Assembly: GCF_022354825.1 (NCBI RefSeq) | Contig: NZ_CP031168.1 | Location: 4,403,501-4,467,500 of the forward strand | Direction of reading: 5' to 3' | DNA: 64,000 nt | From: Paenibacillus sp. H1-7 | Lineage (GTDB): Bacteria > Bacillota > Bacilli > Paenibacillales > NBRC-103111 | Shown here: in pieces, positions 35,848 to 44,560 of the stretch | How the letters are laid out: the number at the start of each line of letters is the position of its first letter | How positions within the stretch are numbered: position 1 is the stretch's first letter | The notes under the pieces: generated by a model | Databases searched by the model: none | What the model was told of the DNA's origin: nothing | Seen by the model: only the letters and a program-made list of their open reading frames with translations | Position numbers and translations under genes: made by a program

Positions 35848-36765
35848 ATGGCTTGGGCCAAAAACATCTATTGGAATTACAGAATATGGCCAAAAATTGT
35901 AATCGTTACATTGGTCCTGTTATCAGTCGCTTTTATTACAGCGTGGGCCGCATTAGCTGCGCCATTGCCGTCGGGAAAACAAAAAGCCACCTGGTTGTGG
36001 GATACTTCGCTAATAACCACAATCACCGGACGCAATCAAATTATTCAGTTTGTCAAAAATCAGCAAATCTCCCGCATCTATCTTCAAGTCAACCCGGATG
36101 TTCCAAAGAATGCCTACCGCAGCATGATCAAGACCGCCGCCGAAAATGGCATTGAAGTGTACGCGCTTGATGGCGCTCCCTATTGGGTGCTCCCCGAAAA
36201 TCGCGGACGGATCACAAGCCTGATCGGCTGGGTAAAGACGTACAACGCTTCCGTCGCCAAGAACGAACGATTCTCCGGCATTCAACTCGACGTCGAGCCT
36301 TATCTACTTGCGGAATGGTCAACCGACCAAAGTGGCATGGCGAAAATATGGCTTGATGCGCTTACCTATTTTCACGACGAAATGAAAAAAACTCCCGCCT
36401 TATCGACCTCCGCAGCGCTGCCGTTCTGGCTCGACAGCGTATTGCTTAGCAGCGGAGTCGCATTAGGTGAAGCTTTGATTGCCAAGCTCGACGAGGTTGC
36501 CCTCATGTCTTATCGGGATCGAGGTGACGCGGTAGCGGACCTCGTCAAGGAGGAACTTGCCTGGGGTGACAAGTACGGCAAGAAGGTGTGGCTCAGCCTC
36601 GAAACGAATGCTGTTCCGGATACTCCATACATCACGTTCTATGAAGAGGGGAAAGTAGAGATGGACCTTCAAATATCTCGAATCGATGAGCTGGTGAAAG
36701 CTCACCCGTCGTATGCTGGCATCGCCGTGCACGATTACACAGGCTGGCGCAGCCTGAAAAACTAA
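35848..36765 (+). CDS. Exported protein, TIM-barrel-like, unknown function
   Basis: Protein of 305 aa with one N-terminal helix serving as signal or anchor (about residues 17-38, IVIVTLVLLSVAFITAWAAL). The exported part reads like a TIM-barrel hydrolase relative: RIYLQVNPDVPKNAYRSMIK, GIEVYALDGAPYW, FSGIQLDVEPYLL, VALMSYRDRGD and PSYAGIAVHDYTGW are alternating strands and helices. Acidic residues in LDVEPY would suit an active site, as in GH18- or GH114-like folds, but I do not recognise the exact family. AAAGGAG stands thirteen bases before ATG, a long spacing. Confidence 0.75.
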   Translation: MAWAKNIYWNYRIWPKIVIVTLVLLSVAFITAWAALAAPLPSGKQKATWLWDTSLITTITGRNQIIQFVKNQQISRIYLQVNPDVPKNAYRSMIKTAAENGIEVYALDGAPYWVLPENRGRITSLIGWVKTYNASVAKNERFSGIQLDVEPYLLAEWSTDQSGMAKIWLDALTYFHDEMKKTPALSTSAALPFWLDSVLLSSGVALGEALIAKLDEVALMSYRDRGDAVADLVKEELAWGDKYGKKVWLSLETNAVPDTPYITFYEEGKVEMDLQISRIDELVKAHPSYAGIAVHDYTGWRSLKN

Positions 36766-36913
36766 AAGGACAGAGGTCTTAGTGTCTTTAAGCAGCACCT
36801 GAGTTGCAGACGATTGTGCTGCTGTCTCTGGTGCTTTTTGGTGTTGCATTGCCGATTACCTAAGTGGACAAGCTAATGCTTACGACTGCCTTTATAGCTT
36901 GTATTTTACAATT

Positions 36914-37320
36914 TCAACAATCTACGTCCGATCCTATCATTTGATGAACTTCAATCGAGTTATTCATAATCTTACTCCAAATTTTCATTTCCTCACTCTT
37001 TCCTTTATGGACGTTCTCTTCCTTGGACAATAACTTTCTGATTTTCGATACACTAATATTGATGGCTGTAAGCGCTAGGTAATAAGGAAAACTAGCAATT
37101 GGGATAACATGCGAGGATAGACTTCCAATTTCGGTTTTTAGGGGATTAACCCTCGACTTAACCCCACAGGATTGGGCTTCTCAAGCATTCTCATACCACA
37201 TGCAATATTCCATCTATTGGCTTCGGATGGCCCTATGCCATTCTTTTGAATTGGATCTGAACAATGCTTCGGATAAGTCTAAAACATCTAATGAGAGTCC
37301 TACAATGTAAATTTGTTTAA
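36914..37320 (-). pseudogene. Unidentified decayed gene
   Basis: A minus-strand frame without a start codon runs from 37180 to the stop at 36914, with protein-like sequence (SSHVIPIASFPYYLALTAIN, then KIRKLLSKEENVHKG). Upstream, other frames continue plausibly (EALFRSNSKEWHRA, then NRWNIACGMRMLEKPNPVGL), implying at least two frameshifts. No family recognised. The remaining stretch to 37655 holds only a terminator. Confidence 0.4.
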
Positions 37321-37369
37321 TTTCTTTTTTCTCTGTAGCCGCCAAATCTTATGTATGCTTTATAAGAAA

Positions 37370-37394
37370 AAGCCCTGAGGGTGCCTCAGGGCTT
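37370..37394 (-). terminator. Terminator AAGCCCTGAGG/CCTCAGGGCTT
   Basis: An 11-bp perfect stem with a 3-base loop, followed on the minus strand by TTTCTTATAA. It lies about 260 bases after the ferritin-like gene, the nearest upstream minus-strand gene. Confidence 0.8.
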
Positions 37395-37655
37395 TGTTCT
37401 ATATAGAATTTCTACTCTATGTCATTCTATAGGTTTGTTTATTAAATCTACGTCTTGTCCTCCAATTGCTGCACATTTGAATGAGAAGGCATGTCAGGGG
37501 GAGGCTATCCTCGTATAAAATACATTCCGTATCGATAGGTCAGGAGCATCGTTCCATTTGCTCCCATCGAGCGATCTTACCCGAACCGATTTCCAAAGTC
37601 ATCATTTGCCGCAGTTTTTCTTGTCACTTCACTATCCTTCCTTTATGGAAAATTG

Positions 37656-38132
37656 TCAGTGCTGCCCAGTTAAATTCCTTATAAGTAAGTTATTATATTT
37701 AGCTGCATGCTTTTGCTCATCAAGAATTATTCCATAAACCGTATCTCTATAAATCCCAGAAGGTAATCCAAACCATATCCTCCGATATTTCTCAACTGCT
37801 GACAATTCACCTTGAAAAGCTTTTTGTAACCCCAGTATATACGATTTTACTTGTTCCGGCTCTTCATTACTAACGCCTGTCACTGGGTAACCGGTTAGGT
37901 CTCTGTACATCTGTCGGAACATTTGGTTATGTCCCCGTTCATCATTTCGAATGGTAGCGATGACAGAAGCTTGTTCGGGATTAGGTGCAAGTCTTATTAG
38001 TTGATCATAGAATAGCTCATCATTCCGTTCTCCTTGAACTGATTCTCTTATTAATTCAAGTGCTTGTTGGGTAGAAATAGCCCAAATTGGAGTAAAAGCA
38101 GATCTATTCCAGATCGTGTTTATCCAGTACAT
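37656..38132 (-). CDS. Ferritin-like four-helix protein
   Basis: Protein of 158 aa with repeated carboxylate/His pairs of the ferritin-like superfamily: SVQGERNDELFYDQL, RNDERGHNQMFRQMY, FQGELSAVEKYRRI and DEQKHAAKYNNLL. These should form a di-iron (or di-manganese) centre within a four-helix bundle. Similar proteins in Bacillales are annotated only as ferritin-like domain proteins and may act in oxidative stress. GGAGG site before ATG. A stand-alone gene. Confidence 0.88.
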   Translation of the reverse strand: MYWINTIWNRSAFTPIWAISTQQALELIRESVQGERNDELFYDQLIRLAPNPEQASVIATIRNDERGHNQMFRQMYRDLTGYPVTGVSNEEPEQVKSYILGLQKAFQGELSAVEKYRRIWFGLPSGIYRDTVYGIILDEQKHAAKYNNLLIRNLTGQH

Positions 38133-38352
38133 GAAGAACCTCCATTCTTACTAGCATTAATTGACATATCATCCTATGCTTATGCCTATTAAGGTGTCAC
38201 AATAATGTTATGCAGGATTCCAGTAATGAATGGTTACTTGTAGTTTGAATTAGAAGCTCAAGCTCGTTTTTTTCATTGAATGCCATCGGTTCTATAGGTT
38301 GTTTGTGCTATGAATTAAATTCCCAAGGCACATTCAATCCCGTCTCTACCCC

Positions 38353-39657
38353 TTAATGTAATTTTCTGTGCTTCTGAGAAGTAGAAGGTTTTTGATCTGT
38401 TTTACTTTTTCTTGGGAACAGCAGCTCGATCTGGGTGCCTTCGTTAATGGCGGAATCGACACGGATGACGCCCCCGTGCACGTTCACAATCCATTTAGCG
38501 ATGGACAAACCGAGCCCTGTCCCGCCTTCTGCTCGAGATCTCGCCTTATCACCGCGGTAGAAACGATCGAATATATGAGGGAGATCTTCCGTAGTAATGC
38601 CGATGCCATTATCTTTTACACGCATACAAACGGAATTCCCTTGATAACAGCCGCTGATTTCGATCGTTCCGGAGGACGGAGTATATTTTAATGCGTTATC
38701 CAAAAGGATGATCAGCAGCTGCCTGATTCTTCCCTCATCCCCCCACAGAGTCAACGGCTGCTTAACATCAGTTACAATATGAATGTTCTTCGTACTTGCC
38801 AATAGCTCGAATCGTTCCGACAATTCTTCTATTAATGCATCCAAAGCTATTTGGGATGAGGAAATTTCCAGCTGGTTCGAGTCAGAACGGGCTAGCGTCA
38901 GAAGATCGTCCAGAAGCTTGCTCATTCGCTTACTTTCTTTTAATACCACTGCGATATGTGGACTTTCCTGCTCGATAGAATGATCCGGGTACCGGAGAAG
39001 CAGCTCGGTTTGCGCGTGGATGACTGCCGTCGGCGTTCGCAGCTCATGTGAGGCATCAGCTACAAAGCGTTGTTGCTTTTCCCATGCTTGCTGGATCGGA
39101 ATTAATGCACGCCCGGCCAGAAACAGCCCCGCAAAGGCAGATATGACCGCGCCGACTACCATTCCAGCAGCTATATCCAAAAGAAGAGAACGAAGGGTAT
39201 GCTGCACATCTTCCAGACTTCGGACAATTTCGACGGAGGCTATCGAGCTGTGGCTCTGGCTTTGGACCGGGAACTGCACCACACGATAGCTATGTTGGTC
39301 TACTCGTACCGTTCGTACGGCTGCCGAATCGGAAGCGGCTCTAAGCTGATCGGCCAATTCACTGAAAAAAGCTTGCTTGGGCGATTGTCCTACCAGCTGT
39401 CCCTGGGCATCCCAAAAAAGGTATACCGTTCTTTCATCCTTCTGAAGATCAGCCCGGTCCGAACGAAGCAGATCATTCAAATTCCGATAGGAATGGATTC
39501 GTTTTTCCGCTTGCTGCAAAATTTCATCCGTTTCATGTAACAACCGTGATTGCATATGCCAATAAAACAAGGAACTTAACACACACAGAATAACCAAAAA
39601 AACCAACGTATTAAGAATGGCAAGGCGCCATCTTGTGTTCTTAAACATGAAATACAT
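38353..39657 (-). CDS. Sensor histidine kinase (OmpR-partner type)
   Basis: Membrane kinase of 434 aa. Helix 1 lies at about residues 12-32, an extracellular sensor region of about 130 residues follows, then helix 2 (GMVVGAVISAFAGLFLAG) and the HisKA dimerisation domain with phosphoacceptor His in FVADASHELRTPTAVI. The ATP-binding domain has the N box (LLDNALKYTPSSG), DNGIGI, FDRFYRGDKAR and GTGLGLSIAKWI. The start MYFMFKNT follows GGGGGG by five bases and overlaps the regulator gene by 17 bases. Probably controls the divergent flavin electron-transfer genes. Confidence 0.93.
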   Translation of the reverse strand: MYFMFKNTRWRLAILNTLVFLVILCVLSSLFYWHMQSRLLHETDEILQQAEKRIHSYRNLNDLLRSDRADLQKDERTVYLFWDAQGQLVGQSPKQAFFSELADQLRAASDSAAVRTVRVDQHSYRVVQFPVQSQSHSSIASVEIVRSLEDVQHTLRSLLLDIAAGMVVGAVISAFAGLFLAGRALIPIQQAWEKQQRFVADASHELRTPTAVIHAQTELLLRYPDHSIEQESPHIAVVLKESKRMSKLLDDLLTLARSDSNQLEISSSQIALDALIEELSERFELLASTKNIHIVTDVKQPLTLWGDEGRIRQLLIILLDNALKYTPSSGTIEISGCYQGNSVCMRVKDNGIGITTEDLPHIFDRFYRGDKARSRAEGGTGLGLSIAKWIVNVHGGVIRVDSAINEGTQIELLFPRKSKTDQKPSTSQKHRKLH

Positions 39658-40312
39658 AGCCGGCCCCCCGTACCGTTCTAAGCAGCGAGTCTGCACCATG
39701 CGCCGCAAGCTTTTTGCGAAGAAGATGGACATATACGTCGATAGCCGATGTGGCCGCACCTGAATCAAAGCCCCACACACGATCAAAGATTTGCTCGCGT
39801 GTTAAAATGCGGTCCTTATTGCATAAGAAAAATTCCAACAGCGCATACTCGGTCGCCGTCAAATGCAATGGGGTTTCCCCGTTAAAAGCATCTCGCAACC
39901 CGGGAACCAACCGGATCGGTCCGCAGATCAGATCTCCTTCCTGTCCGATCGTGCCCCGCCTCCGGAGCACCGCCCTAGTCCGTGCCATAAGCTCGGAGAC
40001 AGCAAAAGGCTTCGTCAAATAATCGTCGGCTCCCGCATCCAGGCCAGCCACTCGATCCTCCACCGCATCCTTTGCCGTTAGTAAAATGATGGGAATCAAC
40101 ATCCCTTGCGACCTTAGCTGCCGGACGATTTCGACGCCGCTCATCCCGGGTAGCATCACATCGAGCACTATTAAATCATGTATGGCTTGCTGAGCCAAAT
40201 AATATCCTTCGTCGCCGCTTTCGGCCGTATCCGTCAAGAAAGATTCGCCTTCAAAAATGTCTCGTATTACGGCAAGCAGGGATATATCGTCTTCCACTAT
40301 AAGCACACGCAT
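39641..40312 (-). CDS. OmpR-family response regulator
   Basis: Regulator of 223 aa. The receiver domain has Glu7/Asp8/Asp9, phosphoacceptor Asp51 in LIVLDVMLPGMSG and Lys near residue 101 in DDYLTKPFAVSEL. A C-terminal winged helix follows (LTATEYALLEFFLCNKDRIL, DVYVHLLRKKL). It is encoded immediately upstream of and overlapping its kinase and lies divergent, 139 bases away, from the FMN-binding protein gene. Control of that unit is inferred from this arrangement. Confidence 0.95.
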   Translation of the reverse strand: MRVLIVEDDISLLAVIRDIFEGESFLTDTAESGDEGYYLAQQAIHDLIVLDVMLPGMSGVEIVRQLRSQGMLIPIILLTAKDAVEDRVAGLDAGADDYLTKPFAVSELMARTRAVLRRRGTIGQEGDLICGPIRLVPGLRDAFNGETPLHLTATEYALLEFFLCNKDRILTREQIFDRVWGFDSGAATSAIDVYVHLLRKKLAAHGADSLLRTVRGAGYVFHV

Positions 40313-40451
40313 ACCGGATTCCCCCCTTATCAGAAATCGTTACATCCATAGTATCAGAAAGACCGATTTTAAGAAAATTTAAATAATCCCCTATTATAAT
40401 TAAGCTCATCGGCAGAGAAAATTAACGATAATCGGATTGGAGAGACTCCTA
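40313..40451. promoter_or_regulatory. Divergent promoter region, TATAAT at 40395-40400
   Basis: An AT-rich intergenic with TATAAT in plus orientation 52 bases before the FMN-binding protein start. No good -35 is seen, which suits activation by the adjacent response regulator. The TTTTAAGAAAATTTAAAT stretch before it could be its binding site. Confidence 0.5.
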
Positions 40452-40922
40452 ATGGCCAAATTGAATAAGAAATGGGTAGTTCTGTGTTCAACAGCTATAG
40501 CGGCCGTATATGCAGCTGGATATATGGCAACGGAAACCCAAGCTTCGATAGATCAATCCGCGCCTTATGTCCAGACGGATAAAAGCGATATGGTCCGAGG
40601 TTCAACAAAAAGCAGCGGACAAACACCCGATACAAGTGCCAATGTATCCAGCAGTAAATACAAAGACGGCACTTATACAGGGATGGGAAGAAACCGCAGG
40701 GGCTCAATTCAGGTCGAGGTAACGGTGAAGAACGACAACATCACGGACGTTGAGATAAGTGACTTTGCCATGCATTATTCGGAAAGAGACGTTGCCGGAC
40801 TGCCCAAGGAAGTATTGCAAAAGCAAAGTGCCCAAGTGAAGAACGTTTCCGGTGCGACCTACAGTACGCAGGCCTTCCAAGATGCCGTTCAAGATGCACT
40901 CACCCAGGCAAAGAATACTTAA
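40452..40922 (+). CDS. Exported FMN_bind-domain protein (flavinylation target)
   Basis: Exported protein of 156 aa. The N-terminal signal/anchor helix lies at about residues 7-28 and a Ser/Thr-rich linker follows to about residue 72. The FMN_bind domain spans 75-156 (KDGTYTGMGRNRRGSIQVEV, then VEISDF). The motif VSGATYST carries the threonine to which ApbE-type enzymes attach FMN covalently. It should be a one-electron carrier on the outer face of the membrane. The start MAKLNKK follows GGAGAG. The next genes encode ApbE and an RnfD-like protein, in the same direction. Confidence 0.92.
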   Translation: MAKLNKKWVVLCSTAIAAVYAAGYMATETQASIDQSAPYVQTDKSDMVRGSTKSSGQTPDTSANVSSSKYKDGTYTGMGRNRRGSIQVEVTVKNDNITDVEISDFAMHYSERDVAGLPKEVLQKQSAQVKNVSGATYSTQAFQDAVQDALTQAKNT

Positions 40923-40948
40923 ATAAGAACTTTTAATGAGGTAATGCC

Positions 40949-41836
40949 ATGAAGAAAACTAAGTTATGTATGGATACCGTCGTTGATATTCAAGTAGTTA
41001 CTGAAGGGATTGAGGGATCCTTGATGGTCGAAAGAAGCATTGAACGGGCTTTCGAGATGTTCCGGCAAGTCGAGCTTGCTTGCAGCCGTTTCGATCCCGA
41101 TAGTGAGCTAATGAGAGTATGCCGTCATGTCGAAACCCCCGTTAGAGTAAGTCCGTTCTTATTCGAGCCTCTAAAGTTTGCTCTAGAGATTGCTGAATGG
41201 ACGAACGGCGTATTCGATCCTACTGTGGGCAAGCTGATGGAGGAACGTGGGTTTAACCGCCGCTACTTGACAGGGGATATCGTGGAGAGTACAGCATCCG
41301 GTTTTGCGACCTTTCGGGATATCGTCTTGAATGAGCCGGAACAGACCATCTGCTTGCTGCAACCGGCCGTGCTTGACCTGGGAGCGGTGGCCAAAGGGTT
41401 TGCCATCGACTTGGCAGCAAATGAATTAGGGAGCTTCCCTGGTTTTTTAATCAATGCCGGTGGGGATATCTATGCGGGGGGACAGGATGAGTCGGCGGAG
41501 CCGTGGACCGTAGGAATCCGTCATCCCATGAATCGGCAAGACGTTATCTATACGGTATCCATTTCCAATGAAGCCATTTGTACCTCGGGAAGCTACGAAC
41601 GCAAGAGTCCAAAAGGTATAGGGCAGCATCATTTGATTCACCCCCAAACCAAGCTTTCGCCGTCCGGCCTGGTGAGCAGCAGCGTTATCGCGCCGTATGC
41701 CATGTTGGCCGATGCCCTTTCCACGGTATCGTTCCTTTTAGGGATTGATGGTGCACTGAAACTGATCGAACAAGTGAAGCTTAAAGGCATTTTCATCAAT
41801 TCATCTATGCAAATCATAAAAGCAGGTGAGATATAA
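40949..41836 (+). CDS. apbE: FAD:protein FMN transferase (ApbE)
   Basis: Enzyme of 295 aa that cleaves FAD and attaches the FMN part to Thr/Ser of FMN_bind and RnfD/RnfG-type proteins. Family landmarks: SRFDPDSELMRV near residue 46, GVFDPTVGKLM near 90, LDLGAVAKGFAIDLAA near 140, FLINAGGDIYAGG near 165 and AICTSGSYERK near 210, with the DALST metal-site region near 255. No lipobox or signal peptide is visible, so this version looks cytoplasmic or exported by another route, which is unusual for ApbE. The stop is directly followed by the GTG of the next gene. Confidence 0.93.
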   Translation: MKKTKLCMDTVVDIQVVTEGIEGSLMVERSIERAFEMFRQVELACSRFDPDSELMRVCRHVETPVRVSPFLFEPLKFALEIAEWTNGVFDPTVGKLMEERGFNRRYLTGDIVESTASGFATFRDIVLNEPEQTICLLQPAVLDLGAVAKGFAIDLAANELGSFPGFLINAGGDIYAGGQDESAEPWTVGIRHPMNRQDVIYTVSISNEAICTSGSYERKSPKGIGQHHLIHPQTKLSPSGLVSSSVIAPYAMLADALSTVSFLLGIDGALKLIEQVKLKGIFINSSMQIIKAGEI

Positions 41837-42652
41837 GTGACTGAAAAACAATGGTTTCAATCCCCAAAGGGCTATGTAGCAATGACTTTGACGGCCTATC
41901 TTGTTATAGCGTCTCTAGGCTCTCATAGCGCCGCGGGCATCATGAATGGACTTTTTGCTGTAGCTGCTGCGCTAGTTGTCGATTATTTGTGCTCCTGGGC
42001 GGAGAAGCGCAAGCGAATCGTGCTGGACGGTGCTGTGATCACAGGGCTCATTATTTCCTTGGTCCTAAGCAGTACGGCCTCTTGGCTTATTCTATCGGCT
42101 ACAACGGTTATGGCCGTGCTCTCCAAGCATCTTCTCGTGAATAAGAAGAAGCCGGTTTTAAATCCGGCGGCGCTAGGCTTGCTTCTTGCCATTCCGCTGT
42201 TTCATGCCGGGCAAAGCTGGTGGGGAGCATTCGGCGACCTCCCTGTATGGACCATCCTCTTTTTGCTGATAGGAGGTTATATGATAACGAACCGTGTTCA
42301 GAAGTATCCTCAAATTTTCGCATTTTTTGCGGTATTCTTTCTTTTGCTTCTGGTCATGGGCCTTCTCCATATAGGAGACGCTTCTGACGCGCTCCGGCCG
42401 CCTTTTATCAATGCGACGTTGTTTTTCGGGTTTTTCATGCTTACCGACCCGCCTACTTCCCCCGCGAAAGTCAAGGACCAGATAGTTTTTGGTATTGTAA
42501 CGGCGGTGACGGGAGCAGTCGTATATGCGATTTTCGGCGGATTGACCTACTTGTTCATCGGATTGCTTGCAGGCAACATGTACCATTGGCTTAATGCTCG
42601 CTTACCGCTGCAAGTATCGAAGAAAAACCAGGCCGGGGTGCCAGGACAATAA
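41837..42652 (+). CDS. RnfD/NqrB-like membrane electron-transfer protein
   Basis: Polytopic membrane protein of 271 aa with about nine hydrophobic segments. The diagnostic RnfD/NqrB loop is FFGFFMLTDPPTSP near residue 195. LNPAALGLLLAIPLF near residue 108 also fits the family. In Rnf and Nqr complexes this subunit carries FMN and passes electrons across the membrane; here it stands without the other Rnf/Nqr subunits. GTG start, zero gap to apbE. Together with the FMN_bind protein it should form a minimal route for moving electrons to the outside. Confidence 0.9.
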   Translation: MTEKQWFQSPKGYVAMTLTAYLVIASLGSHSAAGIMNGLFAVAAALVVDYLCSWAEKRKRIVLDGAVITGLIISLVLSSTASWLILSATTVMAVLSKHLLVNKKKPVLNPAALGLLLAIPLFHAGQSWWGAFGDLPVWTILFLLIGGYMITNRVQKYPQIFAFFAVFFLLLLVMGLLHIGDASDALRPPFINATLFFGFFMLTDPPTSPAKVKDQIVFGIVTAVTGAVVYAIFGGLTYLFIGLLAGNMYHWLNARLPLQVSKKNQAGVPGQ

Positions 42653-43233
42653 AAGAGTATGCTGTAATCAAACCATTCTAAACTAACATTGCTTACTAAA
42701 TGATATATTTGAATTCAATGCTCTGGAAATCGTGGAAATGCTAGAGAACAAGGAGGACTCGGTTAAAGCCGCGTTTTATTGATCTCGAAAGCGATTCTTA
42801 CGTGGTATATACTAGAATCCAATCTCATGAAATACTGCGGTTTACGAGCCTATTCAATGAGATAATGTTCATGTCACCCGACATCGGTTGACATGAACTT
42901 GGGTTTCATGAATGCTGATGTCGGATCACGTTACCAGTTGTTAACGGCATAGGGCGACAGCACCTGCTCGTTCCATACTATATGCCAACTCCCCTGATGT
43001 TCTGCGACCGTTACCTGCGTGGACTGGCTTCCGATCTACTCTCCAAAGTCGTCAAAATAAGCACTTTTATACAAACTGCCCATTGCCGCAAATTTGGCTC
43101 TAAACGCAAAGCACCCCGCAGCATTTAATCAGGCGCGAGGTGCTTCCCAGTGTGATTGAAATTTTTTTCCATTGTAACACGTGTTCTTTCCTTTATGGGG
43201 CGAAAACAACCGTAGCAACGCAGCAAAGCCGTA
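42653..43233. other. Intergenic region with decayed coding fragments
   Basis: No intact gene. A short plus-strand tail (FNALEIVEMLENKEDSVKAA, stop about 42780) and a minus-strand tail (VTVAEHQGSWHIVWNEQVLS, stop at 42931, broken by a TAG near 43036) look like ends of lost proteins. GTTCATGTCA and TGACATGAAC form a loose inverted repeat near 42867-42899. Confidence 0.4.
43109..43145. terminator. Terminator-like hairpin AAGCACCCCGC/GCGAGGTGCTT
   Basis: 11-base arms with one mismatch and a 15-base loop, lying between the SLH remnant and older debris. The minus strand continues TTTGCG, so a minus-strand terminator is possible. Confidence 0.55.
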
Positions 43234-43508
43234 CTACTCGATAAAATCTACTTTTTGCAGCAATCTCTTCAGCATCGTTGCTGCTTGGGCCCGGGTTGCA
43301 AACTGCTGCGGCTCGAAACGTCCGCCGTCCATACCGGCGATAATTCCCGCTTCCACCGATCCGGCGACTGCAGACTGCGCCCAGGCCGAGATCGATTCGC
43401 GATCGGCGAACGTGGCAAGCGACTGGCTGCTCCCCGGCAAATTTAGTTTACCGGAAACAAAAGCAAACGATCTGGCGATCATAACCGCCATCTGCTCACG
43501 TGTAATCC
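43234..43508 (-). pseudogene. SLH-domain C-terminal fragment
   Basis: The frame ends with S-layer homology repeats: REQMAVMIARSFAFVSGK, then FADRESISAWAQSAVAGSVE, GIIAGMDGGRFEPQQFATRA and QAATMLKRLLQ. SLH domains tether proteins to pyruvylated wall polymers. There is no start; upstream the frame runs into the 3' end of the duplicated ribokinase segment, exactly at its border (43509). So the ribokinase block was joined to, or inserted into, an SLH protein gene and only the last ~90 codons remain. Confidence 0.85.
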
Positions 43509-44473
43509 TGAAAACAACCCAAGTCGCTGCCGGAATGATATGCATTGTAAACTCATGTGTAGCATCTTTCCAAGAAGTTAGCGATTTCCTCAACATTAGG
43601 TATTGATTCTTGTGCCCCGGCACGTGACACAGCAATTGCTGAAGCGGCGCTAGCTCGCTGCAGAGCATCCTTAACCGTCATACCTTGTTGCCTGGCTACA
43701 ATAAAGGATCCGATAAATGTATCGCCTGCAGCCGTTGTATCCACGACATGTACAGGATAAGCTGACGTAAAGACAGCTTCTTCCTGATGGTTCATATAGA
43801 GAGACCCTTTCTCGCCCAATGTGATGATAACTTCTTTGACTCCCAAGGCAATAATCTGGCTTGCAGCTTGTCTGACGTTCGATAAATCATCCTCTAATCG
43901 TATAGAAGTAATGAATTCGGCCTCGGATTCATTCAAGATCATTACATCTATTAATGGAAATACAACCTCTTCGATCTCTGATGCCGGAGCAGGATTGAAA
44001 TAGGTTTGTACTCCCCGCTGTTTTGCCGCCTCAAGAGCGTATCGCGTACAGGCCCACGGTATTTCGTTCTGTACAAGTAATACCGATGAGGAGTCGAACA
44101 ATTCCGGCAGCCCTTGCAAGTCTTCAACCGTCAAGCACCCATTCGCGCCTTCGCTTAGAAAAACATTGTTTTGGCCTGACTCGTCTACAACCACAAAGGC
44201 TGTACCAATGTCGTTATCCTTCCATAAGACCCGATCTGTATTTACTTGGTACTTCTTAATGCCAAACAAGATATCTCTGCTGTAAAAATCATTGCCAACC
44301 GCCCCGATTAAAGTGACATTCCCTCCAGAAAGAGCTGCCGCAACCGCCTGGTTGGCTCCCTTACCGCCGGATTTCGTCTCCGTTTTATAGCTTTGAACCG
44401 TTTCTCCCGGCTGTGGAAGCTTTCGAATATAACATACAAAATCCATGTTAATACTTCCAACGACCACTATGTT
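43509..44473. repeat. Long direct repeat, copy 2 (pair at 967-1932)
   Basis: Copy holding the intact ribokinase. It differs from copy 1 by scattered substitutions and the single G that copy 1 lacks. Confidence 0.92.
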
Positions 44474-44479
44474 TCCCAT
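43553..44479 (-). CDS. rbsK: Ribokinase, intact copy
   Basis: PfkB-family sugar kinase of 308 aa that phosphorylates ribose. IVVVGSINMDFVCYI opens the fold; GGKGANQAVAAA binds sugar; VDTTAAGDTFIG holds the catalytic base Asp and anion hole. The broken copy has DTTGAGD here; the Ala variant is tolerated in the PfkB signature but is uncommon in ribokinases. The start MGNIVVVG follows GGGGGG nine bases upstream. It is the last gene of the nucleoside operon, where it would capture ribose released by the nucleoside hydrolase. Confidence 0.93.
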   Translation of the reverse strand: MGNIVVVGSINMDFVCYIRKLPQPGETVQSYKTETKSGGKGANQAVAAALSGGNVTLIGAVGNDFYSRDILFGIKKYQVNTDRVLWKDNDIGTAFVVVDESGQNNVFLSEGANGCLTVEDLQGLPELFDSSSVLLVQNEIPWACTRYALEAAKQRGVQTYFNPAPASEIEEVVFPLIDVMILNESEAEFITSIRLEDDLSNVRQAASQIIALGVKEVIITLGEKGSLYMNHQEEAVFTSAYPVHVVDTTAAGDTFIGSFIVARQQGMTVKDALQRASAASAIAVSRAGAQESIPNVEEIANFLERCYT

Positions 44480-44560
44480 TGAATTTACCCCCCATAGGCC
44501 CAGCGGATAGTGAACTATCATTCGCAACCCGGATTCATTGGGTCGCTTCCATTCATGGAA

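Noticed and set aside
43181..43606. Plus-strand frame opposite the SLH and ribokinase DNA
   Set aside because: Antisense shadow of two recognised minus-strand coding regions.
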